Source of the DNA: Calliphora vicina
Taxonomy: Eukaryota > Arthropoda > Insecta > Diptera > Calliphoridae
Reading direction: 5' to 3'
NCBI RefSeq assembly: GCF_958450345.1
Contig: NC_088784.1
Location: 58,522,247-58,586,246 of the forward strand
DNA length: 64,000 nucleotides
Each line of letters starts with the position of its first letter. The stretch's first letter is position 1. A program made the position numbers and the translations under genes. Below, in pieces: positions 1-13,271 of this stretch. The notes below the pieces were generated by a model. The model was not told the DNA's origin and ran no database searches. It worked only from the letters and a program-made list of their open reading frames with translations.

Positions 1-1
1 A

Positions 2-190
2 ATATTACATCATGACAACCCTCTTCCATATGTTGCAATACCTGTTAAAAAGTATTTAGAATGAAGTGATTGGGAAGTTTTACCTCACACGCTTTATAGT
101 CCAGACCGTGTCCCATACGACACTCGAATGATCGCAGATTATGGAATATCATCATTATACATTTTATTTGATAATGGAATCACGAAAATA
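2..190 (+). pseudogene. mariner-family transposase fragment (C-terminal part)
   Basis: Reading from base 2 gives a run ending in HHDN, followed by PVKKYLE, an in-frame stop, then SDWEVLPH and LYSPD. This is the familiar second-aspartate region (HDN) and the YSPD block of mariner transposases. The frame then loses similarity near base 190 and no terminal inverted repeat was found. The element is broken (stop codon, missing ends) and is cut by the window edge, so its left extent is unknown. The family call rests on motif order. Confidence 0.8.
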
Positions 191-899
191 AAAAAATCTC
201 TCACATTGCAAAGAGGGATTTTGGTGTCAAAACCCCTATTTTTCGACAACTAAATTTCAAAAATCAAATGATGCACATTTGTAGAGAAATGTTTAAAGAT
301 AAAACGCGCACTTATAGTTTTAAGAAAATTTGTATTTTATTTTTCAAAAATTTAAGTAAAATCCATGCAATGTGTTAAGCTAAAATTTACTTATATTTTC
401 ATGAAATTCAGTGGTTAATATACATATGTATAATTTTAACATATTTGAAAAATATAGCATTTCTCCAAATCTGTAAGCCCCTAAAAATTATTATATTTTT
501 GATTTTCCATGGAAAAAGAAATAATGTAGCCCCACTTTCCCCCAAGCTGTTGTTTTAATAAAATGGAAGGTGGGAGAGTCTTGTTTCGACTCAAAAAAAA
601 TTAATTCTCGGAAGTTTTCGGAACAGTATGAAAACTCAAAATTTTTTGTCGAATAATAAACTAAATATCAAAAAAAAATTTTTATCTATCCATGGGTTTC
701 ATGGGCGGTGGAGGTGGTCGATTTTATCGAAACTCGGCATGCGTTCTTCTTTTGTTTTAGAAAATATATTTTCCAAATTTCTGGACTTTTGCTTGGATAA
801 GAACAATTTTATGCGAAAAAATCTATTTGGATTACATGGGCAGTGAACGTTGGGCGATTTTGATAAAATTTCATGTTGTTCTTAATTTAGTCCATATAG
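191..899. other. non-coding, no gene recognised
   Basis: AT-rich sequence with poly-A/T runs. A 72-codon open frame at 628-846 has no recognisable motif or codon bias and is probably chance. Part of this stretch (540-900) may belong to the same dispersed repeat that follows it. Confidence 0.5.
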
Positions 900-1213
900 T
901 TATCGGTGTCAAATTTCAATGTGTATGAAGCCATCCCTCTGCGATGAGGAGATTCTATTTGTGTATTTTTTTTTGAAATCGGAACACAAACGAAGAAATA
1001 GAATCGTTTTAAAAATGTTACATACCCGAGGTGTCCTATTTTGAGGATCCTTGGTCGCACACCTCGTGGGCCCATGTGGTCCAAGTTCAAAACTTAAACT
1101 CGACAATACTTCCTCTTTGTGCATGTGAAATTTCATTCAAATCGGACTTACCTTTTAGAAGTTACATATTTATTTCCCTCTATTTTTTTTTATTCCACTG
1201 TGCGTTGGAATAA
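900..1213 (+). repeat. dispersed repeat, CACAGTGG-terminated family, copy 1
   Basis: Shares a long block (ACCCGAGGTG motif, a GGCCCATGTGGTCCAAGTTC-like stretch, CGACAATACTTCCTC, then TCGGACT and CCACTGTGCG) with 62700-62945. Its right half also matches 5370-5481 and, inverted, 5017-5160 and 10163-10280. It ends with the CCACTGTG terminus seen in the complete copy at 5017-5481. No coding capacity was seen, so it is best read as a degraded non-autonomous element. Confidence 0.65.
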
Positions 1214-1650
1214 GTATTCGCTCTTGTACGAAAGCGAGAATTAGACTACAGATAAGATTTGTTTGATTTCACTAAGTAACAAAAATTTTTAACCAAATTT
1301 TGGCATTCACAAACCATAATAATTTCAAAAATTTCGTTATTATTTCGCCAAAGTGGTAGGTTAGAAGAAGAAGTAGAAGAAAATCCAAGTTGTCTAATAG
1401 GGATGCATACAAAACTTTAAACACTGTGAGGAATTCCACCATTAGCTGCGGAGAGTTTGATTTGATCTGTGAGCAAAGCTTGGAACTTTGTTACGAATTA
1501 AAAGTTAACTATTCGCAAATAAATAATTTTTTCACTCAGATATGATATTTGGGGACTATATGAATTATATCTAGAATATAAATACATAATTGTTATTGGC
1601 GCGACTTATATAAAATCAATAATATATATCTCGTCCCAATTTTGATGGTG

Positions 1651-2121
1651 CACGCAGAGAAAAAATATAATTGGACATGGTTACTGTAACCATTTAAATA
1701 GTGTTACAAGATTTTTAACAATATTATAGTCACAGTAACTATTTACATGATTGTGGTAACCATAATATGGTTAATATATGATTCACATGATTGTATCAAC
1801 CATATACATATATGGTTACAGTAAACAAATATATGTTTGTGGCAACCATATTTATGATGAATAATTTTATCATAATATGTTATTCTCAGATTATGATAAG
1901 CCTTAAGCCGAGAGCAACATAATATGATAAGTCCTTCATCATATGAATGGTTGTCACAAACATATATTTGTTTACTGTAACCATATATATGGTTGATACA
2001 ATCATGTGAAACGTAAATTAACCATATTATGGTTACCACAATCATGTAAATAGTTACTGTGACTATAATATAGTTGAAATGGTTACAGTAACCATGGCCA
2101 ACTATATTTTTTCTCTGCGTG
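1651..2121. mobile_element. foldback MITE, 471 bp
   Basis: Starts CACGCAGAGAAAAAATATA and ends with the inverse of the same bases. The two halves are inverted copies over nearly their whole length (for example GGTTACAGTAA / TTACTGTAACC and CATGATTGT / ACAATCATG pairs), meeting near 1885. The only open frame (1743-2045, minus) is a shadow of the palindrome. No convincing target duplication was seen. Confidence 0.8.
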
Positions 2122-4634
2122 TGGATATGTTATAATCTGTTGTTTTTTTCTGATGATGAATTTCAGTCATATGCGTTTTCAAGTGAAAAAAATTATCTTT
2201 TGTAATTTTTGCATACAGTTATAAAAAAATCATAATTTATACAGAATTATCTTCCATAAATGATATAATAGTTAAAAATCGGTTGAAAATGTTTCGAGTT
2301 ATCAAACATTATGCGTGCCAGATCATGTGTAATGTAAGAAAAACAATAATATTTACACCTTCCTCTGATATGAATTTTTGTCTAACTAGGATGAATAACA
2401 TTTACCCATTCCCATTTGCGTCCAAAATAATTCCATTTTGAACTAGTACTATTTAATGCACAAATGCTAATTTGTAATCATGTATATTTTATCTTAAAAA
2501 TGCGTTGCAACAATAACTCCATTAATTTCATAATCTTAATACAAAATCTTATGTTTACGCACATCTGACATTTCGAAAATGATGTCTACTCATGTTATAA
2601 CTTTCCCTTTTTAACGAAATTTAAATAAAATGCTAAACATTTCTCAGAGTCCTTAACAATGCATGTCAAAAAGGTTTAACATTGAACTGGCAGACGGTTG
2701 AAAAAAAAACCTCCAAAAATAAAACATGCGAAACGAAAGTTAAATAAAATAAAATTCATTCAACAACATTTAAATGCAATTTTTACAGTTTCTCTCTGTT
2801 GCTGCTGATCATCCCAATATTCGGTCAAGTTCGTTCTCGTTTACGAATGAAAATAAAAACTTGATCAGATGGAAGAAGCTCTGGTTTTGGAGTTGAAATT
2901 TTACCGCCAAAACGTATGATAAAAATTCATGTTGGGATGCACCTTACTCACACACATGAGGTCTTATCATACGGTCACTAGTTTTCAAATATTTTCGTTA
3001 TTAATGGTTTTTGGCCGCAACGATGAAGAAAATGTGGTTGAATTGAAAAATACAAAAAAACAAGAAACTGCGGGTTTTTAAAGCATTGAATTTTTGGAAT
3101 GCAGACTGAAAACAGTTTAATGAAAAATGTTTTTAATTCAACAAGAGATTAAGAAAAACAAACCTGTTTCATCAAATTTACTGATTTACATACAAATAAA
3201 TTTGGCATTGCAGACACGTGAAAGTCATCATTTGAATCCATTTAATAATTGAAGATATTAAAATAAATGTTTATAAACTATCTTTTTCTATCCAAAAAAA
3301 AATCAAATAGAAAAATTATAATCACAACACATACACTGCTACATATAGCGAACTCTTTAAATGCAGACAATTTACTTATTCATCAGAAATTTAAAAATTT
3401 TCAAATAAATTATTTGATTTTTGTATAACATTTTTAGTTTTTGTTTTCATTTTTCTAAACAAAAATATTCCAATTTGAAAAATCAAAACTCAAATTAACT
3501 GATTAATCATAGTTTTTGTTAATCAGAAATTTTGATTAAAAATTAATTGATTAATCCAAATGTTTGAGTATTCACCTAATCGAACATCCCTATTTTAAAT
3601 GTATGTATGTATCTTTTACCTTTAAACAAATATTATAGTTTAAAAGTAGATACATATGTACTTCATTTACAACTCAGATTTAAGAAAACAATTTATCATA
3701 ATAATGACAGGTTTAGTATATTATTGAAAAAAAAAAATAACAAAATGTTTATAGAACTGACCGTTAAATTGGCTTAAAGGAAAATTAGAGCATACCATCA
3801 TTACCTACTTATATTCTCACTTTACTTCTTTTTCTTATTTGTTGTTCTTTTTATTTATTTTTGCGTTTTACTCGTCTGGTAACTGTCAATCAATCTATTT
3901 AGTAAATACTCTTACTAACCATATTTCTCTTATTTCCGAATTCCTAACGTTAAATAAAGAGTGAGTCACGAAAAACCTTGATACAGATTTTTTTAAAGGC
4001 TTCATTTTATAAAACGAAGCTTTCTGAAACGTAAGCATTTGTATGAAGAATACTGGGTAAACGTTTTGAAACTTGAACTTTTTCCATACAAAATTTGTGT
4101 AACGTTTGTCGTTGCGTCTTATACAATGTTGCCCTAAGAGAAACTTATTTTTAGCACAACGAATTATTAACGAATAATAATCGTCTCCTATTTCAACAGC
4201 TATTAAAGGGTATGTGGAAGTCTTGATCAGAATTAAGTTCATCGAATAGTTCTGTTAAAAAACTATAACCTGGCAATAGTCACACTGTTTCAAGATATTA
4301 AATGGTATCGGGAAGACTTCATAGATCAGAAATAAATAAGATTGGCTATCGTTAACGCTAAGTTACCGTTTGTCCGAAAACTACAAAATTTAAAATATAA
4401 TACAATACTACCTTTGTCAATTTAGTTTTAATTAATAATTTAATTCAGGTTGAAATTTTTGTTATCATAAAAATATTAAAGGTGAGCATAATCTTATTTT
4501 AAAAATACGAACAGGTGACATCTGCTTTTTGAAAAAAAATTGGCAGAATTTTTAATAGTGAAGAAAACAAAAATGTGGCTTACTAATACTTAATCAACTT
4601 AAATGTAATTTAAAATAGTTTTTTTTCCAAATAA
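2122..4634. other. non-coding, no gene recognised
   Basis: AT-rich DNA with homopolymer runs and a few ATGT-type simple repeats (near 3600). A 115-codon open frame on the minus strand at 3895-4242 lacks a recognisable domain. I see no splice-supported exon. Confidence 0.5.
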
Positions 4635-5016
4635 AGGGTCTTCCAATAGGGACTTCCCAAATTTGATAGCGACCATATTGTTGAAGCTACATCTGTCGAA
4701 TTGGTTTATTTCCTTTTTTTTTTGCCAAATTACCATGATATAATTATTTTATCAAAATGTGTGTTCTGTTCGGGCAACGTTCCGCCCCGTTTCTGGATGA
4801 AAAAAAACAAAATTATCGAATTTGGGACGATACCAATCCACAAGAGATCTAATAGCGTCCAATGTATGCCGAATGAGACACAGTTTGGTGTGGATTTTAG
4901 GCTGGAGTCGTAATCAGTCCATATCCGTCAACGGTCAGTGCTATAGGTTTATGATTACCAACTTAATTTGGCCTGAATTAGATGATATGGACACATGTGG
5001 TTTCAACTGGATGGCG

Positions 5017-5481
5017 CACAGTGGTATGAGAAAAAAAAGAGGGAAATAAATCTGTAACCCCTAATCCGAATTGAAAGAAATTTGACATGGGCACATAAGA
5101 AGTGTTGTCGAGTTTAAGTTTTTAATTTTGACCGCATGGGCTCACCAGGGGAGCGGCCAGGGTTCCCCAAAGTAGGACAAAATCCTCTATCCATTGATAT
5201 ATAATATGTCTCCCTTATGCCACAGTGGGAATTAATTAGGGAAAACTTAACAACTCGCAGAAAATTTACCTATCAATGTTATTTACATTCATAAAAATGT
5301 TCTTATGTAGACAACATACTTTTGTATGAATTTCTATGATAGGTAAATACTCTGCGAGTTGTTAAGTTTACTATATTTTGATATAGTAAACAACCCTTCT
5401 TCTGTGCATATGTCAAATTTCATTCCAATCGGACTAAGGGTTTAGAAGTTACAGATTCCCTCTTTTTCTCATACCACTGTG
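5017..5481. mobile_element. CACAGTGG-family MITE, complete copy, 465 bp
   Basis: Inverted termini CACAGTGGTATGAGAAAAA and its reverse complement, with similarity continuing for about 80 bp inward on both sides. It sits inside the transposase remnant at 4635-5560, whose reading resumes on the other side, so it is a later insertion. It itself hosts a 127-bp palindrome. The other copies in the window (900-1213, 10163-10280, 62700-62945) are incomplete. Confidence 0.8.
5243..5369. repeat. 127-bp palindromic MITE nested in the previous element
   Basis: Arms AAACTTAACAACTCGCAG at the left and its exact inverse at the right. The match continues through TTTACCTATCA / TGATAGGTAAA, around a short central loop. 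Confidence 0.8.
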
Positions 5482-5490
5482 CGGCTCTAG

Positions 5491-7139
5491 GTGCCACATT
5501 GGACATTCTGCACGGGCGATGGACATAGCTATCTCACGTGGAGTTGATTTGAACAGATCACCGTGATCGAATGAAAAGGTTAAAACTTGTATGAAACACT
5601 TAAACTCCACATATTTAATAAATAAAAATAATAATAAGTTTAAGTTTTTATTGATTCACTCCTTACATGCATCCAGAATCACTCACGTGTATAACTGTAT
5701 ATGTATGTAGGTACATATATACAAACATACAACTATGTAGTACATTTTAGATACATATTTATAAAAACTGGATCTAAAAGAAAAAAAAATCATCATCAAA
5801 ATGTCAAAACAAAGAACGAAGAGAAAAAAACAGCTACTACAACAATGTCTTAGAACAAAAACAAAACAGACCAACAACATAAACCTGATGGACAAGTGCA
5901 AAACGTTTTATTTACAAAAAGAAAAACTAAACAACGGGGCGCTTTATCACAAAAAAAATAATTTTGTAAATACAAACGTTATAAAAAACCAGAATTAGAA
6001 ATAAAATTCCGTTAATTTTTTGAAGAGCGAATAATAGAGCGAAGCTTAACAAATTCAATATAAACTAAAATACAACATGACACCAGCAGTATTGTCCTCT
6101 TAGTGCTATTTATCAATGTTTTAAAGTCTTTTTGAATACTGAAATAATTATATCTGTATTCGAATAACATAAATTCCAAAATATTTAGAGTGGAAGAGTT
6201 GTTTGAACACATATTGCATTAGTTCTAAAATCACAACAGTGTAGGCCATTTATTCGAGCCGAAACAATCGAAAATGTACTGAATAATTGGGTTGATCGGA
6301 TGAGGTACTGCCGAAATAGTCGTAGTAGTCATATGTATCATATTGTGTTTCATTCTTAAGTGACAAAGTTCAACCTTTTCAATAAAACCTGAAATCTGAA
6401 AAAAATAATCAGTACTTTTTATTGCCCTGTAGATATTGTCTGTTTAAGCGATTTATACAATGATTTCTGCATCATATGTAGAAACAGGTGTGAGAATGAA
6501 TAAAGTTATTGATTTTTAATATTTAAAATGGAAATGGTGTAGTGTAAATGTTTAAATAACTGTATTGTTATTTCAAAAAACTTAAATGACAGTTTACGTT
6601 TCTTTCATCAAATTCTTTCTATTTTTTTTTTACTGATTTGTATTTTTTGTTCGTTTCTATTTGTTCTTTCTTTCTCCCATATTTCTCATTTCTGTTTTTT
6701 TTTTGTTAAGTTTTTTGATTTTTTAGGAATAATCTATGTTTTTTTTTAAAAAAATTGTTCGCACGCATGATTACAGTTGTCAGTTGGTGTTTAGAAACTT
6801 GTTGTGGTTGACGTTTTGCTTTTATTATTGCCATCATCATTCCTTAACAGCAGCGACATCATTGTCTATTCATACATTAGTATGGCGCACGAAAAAATTG
6901 TGCTTACGTTTATCGTAAGATTATTAACAAGAGCTATTTTCAAGTTAAAAATTTATAAATCTCAAAAATTGTATTTGTTTTTTTAATGTTTTTTTTAGCA
7001 AAAATCAGAATTACTAATTTTAATGATTTTACTAAAAATGTTGGAATCTCCTTCACAATTTCCGTTTTTCAGAAAATTCCCAATGCAGTTTAGGTCATTT
7101 GTATGTTACTACTTGGCGTGACGATGCTGGACCAGAATA
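5491..7139. other. non-coding, no gene recognised
   Basis: AT-rich, with short open frames (72 codons or fewer) lacking motifs, poly-T tracts at 6620-6740 and several AATAAA hexamers. Nothing supports an exon here. Confidence 0.5.
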
Positions 7140-7345
7140 TACTTAATTACACTCTGCTACAAAATGACACTTTTTGTCGGAACTTGAAAAGCGACGTAAT
7201 GGGCGTTGTAGGCCTAGGTGAGGACATAATAAAACCTCTTTCAAAGATTTTGAAACACCCTAAAAATTTTGAGATATTTTGAAAAAACCGTTTTAGGGTA
7301 GGTCTTAGTACTTTAGTACTTTTAACTCACACATTTTTATACTGA
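7140..7345. repeat. dispersed repeat, inverted partner at 57440-57620
   Basis: Contains GTAGGCCTAGGTGAGGACATA, TTTGAAACACCC and TTAGTACTTTAGTAC. These occur in the same order on the opposite strand at 57440-57620. The shared block is about 180 bp. Family unknown and no coding capacity. Confidence 0.7.
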
Positions 7346-10162
7346 TTTAAAAATTTTAAACAATTATGAAGAGGCAAAGAATTAAGCTTTCATAAAATTT
7401 ATATACCAACAAAATTTTTTAAGTTTTTACAAAAAGTTTCGCTTTATTTTATATTTTTTCGTAATTTTTCAAATTTAACAATAGTTATTTAAATTTTTTT
7501 ATATGAAAACAATTTTATATAGACACAAATGAGATATTATTTGTTAAAATCGGTTTATATTTGCAAAAGTTATTAAACTTTTTCAAAAAAAGTTCTCAAA
7601 AATTTACCTTGTAAGTTCAAAATTTAACAAATATTAGTTTTTATATAGTTTTTTGTTTTTTTTTTATTCATATGAAAATACTAAAAAAGATGTTAATGAG
7701 AAGTTGAAAAACTTTTACAATTTTCATCCGATTTAAATAATGAAAACCATGTTTTGTTAAGAAATAAATTTCCTTTATACGTAGGTATAAATTTTTATAA
7801 GCATTCATAAGCATACTAAATAAGCGACTAAAATCAAAAAAGTTGATAAATTTAGTTTTTCTTTTAGATATTCTCAACAAAAACAATACTTATAACTTAC
7901 AAATGTATCAAAAAATGCACGTCATTTTCAAGCGTGATCAGTTCTCTTTCCAAACCCGTTAAATAATTTAAAGTCGGACAAAATCGGACTGAGTTACAGG
8001 TCGATAAGTTGACAAACATCAGTGAAAACGGTTTTTTCAGTATAACTTCTGAATTTGAGGGCATTTTTAGACACAATTTATAATGTACTCAGTAAGACCT
8101 ATAACCCACGCTGGGTATTTTTCCAAGTTTTTTTTCCATCGTAGCACCGTGTTATTATCTAAGACTATTTAAATTCTACAAATCTTCTCTATAGATCTCT
8201 TGATAAATTGTTTGGAAAGTTTCTGGAAGTTGTATTACCTGATCAAATAGATCTATGGATTTTTGTAAAAATTCATATTCCAACTCAAAAAAACAATATA
8301 TTCGGACATACCCTTGCTTATCTAGTAATTTTCATAAAATGGCAGCATTGATTTTCATTGAATATTTTTAAAATACTTTTTCTACTTTTTACCAATTCTC
8401 CATTTTTAGAAAAACTGATCATGAAATTAGGATAAGATTTAGCATGACGTTTCTGACAGTAGCCAGCTGTTCTTGATGATTGTCCGGATCTACTGATGAT
8501 ATTTACCTATCAACTAGGGTGACAACTAGTGACTAGTTATTTTAACACTTTCATGTCCTAAGCAGGGCCCATTTGGATTGCAATGAGACTGGCTAATAAC
8601 ATTGGATACACACACCGGTTACATAAAATGGGTTACCTTACTAGCTACCTAACTGGTTAATTGATAAGCTACATAACTAGTTATTTTAACATGTACGAGT
8701 GCTAATTGACAATTGTCAGTCCAATAGACAGTCCAATAACCGATTGCTTGTAAACAAACCTTACTCCGACAATTCTCCAATAGATTATGCGTTACATAAT
8801 ACACGTTTAAAGTGACTACACTCTAGATTACTTAGAGACACTTAAGTGACAATTGTTCTCAAGCTTGATTACATGGGATTTATAAAGTAACCAATTGACT
8901 TTCCTCTGCATTACAAAGAACACATACAAACGTGTCAAATGACCCAAATTATATATGTAAATTGGAGACAGCCAAGTGATCAGATATTAGTGACAAATGT
9001 AAAAGCGGTGCCAGTTTCGCTTGTGTATAAATAAAGTTAAAAACCTAAACGCATTTTTTTGTGCGCTCTCCTTATGTACAATCGCACACATGTCTTCGAT
9101 CATACATGTACTAGGTATTGTTGACACAGTTTTTATTTCTTTAACATTTATTTTTTTTTATAAATTTTTGTTCAAAATTTACGTCTACAAACACTTGAGT
9201 GAATGTGTATTTTTTACGGTTCTTGGTTTTTTCAGTCTTTTATTTTTTATATTTGTTTTTATTCTTCATTAGTTGTGTTCTTTCTCAAAAGCAGAGGAGA
9301 ATGAATGAATGAAAGAAAGAAAAATTTATTTTATAATTGGTTGAAATCTCTTAAATCAATATTAAATGTTGTTGACCATATTAAAACATGTTTAGTTGAC
9401 ACTACATATTGGAATGTGTGTAAGAAGTAACATATTTATGTAGTTTTAACTGAAATTGGGAATAGATTTTCTTATAACAACAATCAGCATTTAAGAAACT
9501 GGTTCAAAATTCTGCACTCAATTATATTTATTGATAAGTTGGTCTAATTAAAACTGTGCTAATACAACAATTAGATGGAATAGAATGCTGTTTGTTTGTA
9601 GTGAATTAGCAACAATTTTTAACATTCGAGGTTTTTTTTTATCTTCTTGAAAATAAATTGGTTGTACTAAATATATTTATGAAAAAAAATCGTAAAAAAC
9701 TTAAGAAAGAGTTTAGAAACAAACACCACTTTAACATGATGTTTTTATGGCAGATATTAACTAAATTTACACTTTTTAGACACTTTCTGTCAGCTCATTA
9801 AACTCACTTAAATTAGTACAATTTCGTTCAAAATAGTGGTGATACGTCATAACTTTCAATCCACGATCACAGTATCGTAAAGTTTATAATTTGAAGTATT
9901 TAATGAAACCTTTACTAAGAAGGTCAGCTATATTGCTTTTTTACAGATCCAATGCTAAATCCAACCTACACCAGATTTAAATGCAATTCCATCTGGGAGT
10001 ATGCCGTTTTCTTATTACTTATTATTATAATACTTTGTATACCCACCTCATTAAAGATAAAAAATCAATATACCCCCTATTGATTTTGTCATTCCGTTTG
10101 TAACATATCGAAATATTGATCATAGAACCAAATTTGGGGTTCTTATAAAATTCTAAGACGTT
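7346..10162. other. non-coding, no gene recognised
   Basis: AT-rich. An 83-codon open frame at 9021-9272 is Phe/Ile/Leu-rich because of T-rich DNA and has no signal or domain I recognise. No repeat boundary was found. Confidence 0.45.
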
Positions 10163-10285
10163 ACACAGTGCTATAGGAAAAAAAGAGGGATATAAATCGG
10201 TAACTTACAAATTCTTAGTCCGATTTGAATGTAATTTGACATGCACAATAAGAAGTATTGTCGAGTTTACGTTTTGCGGTCTGGA
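10163..10285 (-). repeat. partial CACAGTGG-family repeat
   Basis: CACAGTGCTATAGGAAAAAA, GGGATATAAATC, TCCGATTTGAA, GACATGCACAATAAGAAGTATTG match the left arm of the complete copy at 5017-5481. Only one end is present. It abuts the element that follows. Confidence 0.65.
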
Positions 10286-10289
10286 GTCT

Positions 10290-11340
10290 CCAATCCACAC
10301 ATTATATGAAAAAACGTACAAATTTGTCAAAGGGGGCAAAGTTTGTGGAACTTCTGATGAGTAAGTAAAGCCTTTTTATATAAGTATTTGATATTGAGGA
10401 TTGATATTTTAGTAAAATTAAGTAATTTTATAAAATTTTGGGACTACATTTACCTTAAAAACTAAAAAATTATAATATGGAGATTTTCCACGAATTAAAA
10501 TATAAAATTTGAACTAATGTAAAATTGTAACAGTTAAAGATATCATAACAAAATTGGGAACCAATATAGACTCCAATGTCATTAAATCAATGGCATTAGA
10601 ATTTTTGAAATTTTTTATTTTCAAATAACGAAATTCATAAAACGGGGAAGTAAAAATACTTAGTAGGTATTTAAGAAACATATGGGGTTATACAAAGCTT
10701 TTTTTGTGGATCGGTGCTTTGGCCTTTTAGAATTTTTTACTCAAACCAATATTTTTTTTTTAAATTTGCCAAATTTGGATAGGTCTGGGGTGATATGTCC
10801 TCTTAAGTGAGCCAAATTTTTCTTTGCACGCTTTTGCATTAAGTTATCTTTCCGGATCATATAAAAATTCTATATAGTCCCGAAGAAAATTTTTTTCTAC
10901 AAAACAAAAAATATATCAGTTTTTTTTGGGAAAAAAACCTAAAAAATATGGCCCTTTTTACAAGTTCCAACTTTGGATGCATATTACTTTTTATAGGGAA
11001 TAGATAACAGTTAGAAGGTTTTTTATTTTATTTAGAATTTTATCGACAATATAGCTCATATTTTAAAAATAAATTTCGACCCTCCATAGGCCCGCCATAT
11101 CTAAAAAAAATCGAGCAAATTTAAAAAAAAATTAATCAATAAACCTGAATATCTCTTCAATTAATAGACACAAGCTACACTTGTAAGCATATTTTTTGTA
11201 GAACTTCTCAAGGACTATTTATATTTAAAATTTCAGCTCATTCGGATCATACCTGGATTTTTGGCGATTTTTTTAAAAAAATTGAGACTCCAGGTGACTA
11301 ACTTTGAGGGGTTACGCACTGGCCCCCATTATTGCTAGGT
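10290..11340 (+). mobile_element. truncated copy of the 2.4-kb inverted-repeat element
   Basis: Matches 38230-39360 in order and orientation. Shared landmarks are the GGGGGCAAAGTTTGTGGA / GGGAGCAAGGTTTGTGGA block, TTTGCCAAATTTGGATAGGTCTGGGG, ATGGCCCTTTTTACAAG, CCTCCATAGGCCCGCC and the TTCGGAT / GATTTTTGGCGATTT block. The left arm present in the 37388-39789 copy is missing, so it cannot fold back. Strongly diverged. Confidence 0.7.
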
Positions 11341-12857
11341 TGTTGTTAACAAAAGTTTCTAAAACACTGTGCGATGTAACTATGTCAATCTGTCTGTTGA
11401 AGGCACGATAGGGCCTAGAAGGAAGGACTTAGGGGGATGAACTTTTCCTCAAATATTATTTGTTGATCAGAAAAGTTAGGTAATGAAATGAGCAAAATCG
11501 TTTGAGTATAACCAGAGTTATGGACCAACATATGAGACAACATCCACAAAATATTTTTCAAAAACATTTTGCTATAGAAAGTCCAGCTCTGTTGAAAATG
11601 GTAACAATTGGTCCTTTTTTCCCAGAACCTATATACATTTCTTTATCTGAATATGGCCCTATGATACATAAATACCTATATAATATCAATACAAATACAA
11701 AATTCAGCAAAAAAATTACATACAAAAAGAAATTTGAAAAAGATTTTTTGTCTGTTCCAAAAATCACTTAAATACGCATAAATCTCTAATCGTTATCAGG
11801 TTAAAATTTTAAATAAATAATACTAATAGATATTAAATCGTTGTAACATAATTTGTCATAGCACTCAACCAAAAAAAATTTTGAGGAAATGCTCGTCCGA
11901 TGTTTTAAATACTCGAAGACCTAGAAACCGATATTTGCCACAAATAGTTATAGCTAATAGCTAATTTATCTCCTGAAAAGCAGGGCGGCGATATATTGAT
12001 TAGAGTAATCACAAAGAATTAGTAGATTTTCCTTGTTTATTTTTTTCCATTCTTGTTCATAAAAATATTTGATTATAGGTATATCGCCATTTCAAAGAAG
12101 AATGAGTGATATAAATGCAACACATATTGCAAAATAAGACCCTTATGTATGTTGCAAAAATGTACTGGTAATAATTGCAATCTTGTGTATCATGTTATTG
12201 GATGGCAGAAAAAAAAACTACGACATTTTGCATTGGCAAGACAATTTGCACTATACACTGAACTCAACTTCTATATGAACTATTTACACGTTGGTTGGGT
12301 TGTTGCTAACATTGTTATTATGTTGCATGAGTGTTCTAACATACAGACATAGTACAAATATTCGGCTTGAGTATCCTTGGCAATCTCACCACATCATTGT
12401 TGCAACATAAAGTTAATGACCTTAATCAAGGTCTGATCTAACACTTCTACTTCTACCATATACGTACTTACATTTAACAACATTTTAATGGCACAATAAA
12501 AACTTGCAACAACAATACAAAAATCCTCTTTAAAACTAAGAAGCTGCCACATGAATGTAGCGACAATGAAACGTGAAAAAGCATGATTGCATGTTATTTC
12601 CATTGAATTTTTTCTATAGATTTTGTTTATTTTCAATAGAGTTTTATGTGTTTTTTGTTTGTTTAAACAATGCACCTTCTGCTTGTTTAAATATTCGCGT
12701 GTGTGTGTGTATTGAATTGTACTTGCCTCCTACTTGTTTGCTTTTGGTTACGCTACTAAATTCCATGCAACATGGATATTTACTTCATGATACTTACAAT
12801 AAATTTTCTTTTGCTTGGGTTGCTGTTCTTTTTGTTTCTTCTTCGTTTGACTATGCA
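11341..12857. other. non-coding, no gene recognised
   Basis: Several short overlapping open frames (60-96 codons) on both strands, none with a recognisable motif, plus a short GTGTGTGTGT microsatellite near 12703. The 89-codon frame at 11502-11771 overlaps an antisense frame of similar length and looks like chance or repeat sequence. Confidence 0.45.
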
Positions 12858-13046
12858 CATTAGGGTGGCCCATACTTTGCACATTTTACATTTTCGAAAC
12901 TCACAAGGTCTAAAGTTGTCCTCTAAAAATTTGCACATTTTATTTGAAGAATCGTGTTTTGGGTCAAAGTAGTAATATTTTCTGACCCATTATAATTTGG
13001 CAACAAAAAAATCATGCAATAGTGAAAAATAAGGGCCACTCTACTG
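12858..13046. mobile_element. hAT-like MITE, about 189 bp
   Basis: Left end CATTAGGGTGGCCC and right end the inverse of CAGTAGAGTGGCCC, the CAnTAGnG type of terminus common in hAT elements. The flanking 8-mers do not match, so the insertion is old or the ends are slightly off. Confidence 0.6.
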
Positions 13047-13271
13047 CAAGTCTACTTACCACAGTCTTCTTCATTATCATGTTTAACACACATGCACAGA
13101 CAAGACAGGGGCATGTGTATGTATGTTGCAAATTTTAACAAAAATGTGATTTTTTAGTTTTAGCGTATAAAACTTTAAAGCAACAAACAATTGAACCAAC
13201 GCACATTGGGTAAAAATTGTGCAAAATGGACCTTCATTTATTAAAAGCAAAAATCGGGCTTTAAAATAAAT

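Larger units (their letters stand above)
4635..5560 (+). pseudogene. internally deleted IS630/Tc1/mariner-type DDE transposase element
   Basis: Begins with the terminus AGGGTCTTCCAATAGGGACTT, shared with 13272 and, inverted, with 63172. Frame-shifting translation gives an N-terminal DNA-binding piece (CSVRATFRP, residues from 4760), which jumps to a mid-domain piece (KQNYRIWDDTNPQ near 4805). Next come WCG-type, VNGQCYR and WPELDDMD blocks, and WFQLDGA, whose D matches the second catalytic aspartate. A MITE (5017-5481) is inserted just after that motif, and ATLDILHGR resumes the reading at about 5490. The first catalytic aspartate region (SDEAHF) is absent through deletion. The right end is uncertain. 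Confidence 0.75.

Noticed and set aside
1743..2045. 100-codon open frame, minus strand
   Set aside because: Lies wholly inside the 1651-2121 palindrome and its two halves are inverse copies of each other.
3895..4242. 115-codon open frame, minus strand
   Set aside because: No domain, signal or splice support, in AT-rich repeat-bearing DNA. A protein search with several insect hits outside transposons would reverse this.
11502..11771. 89-codon open frame
   Set aside because: Overlaps an antisense frame of similar size and has no motif; likely chance.
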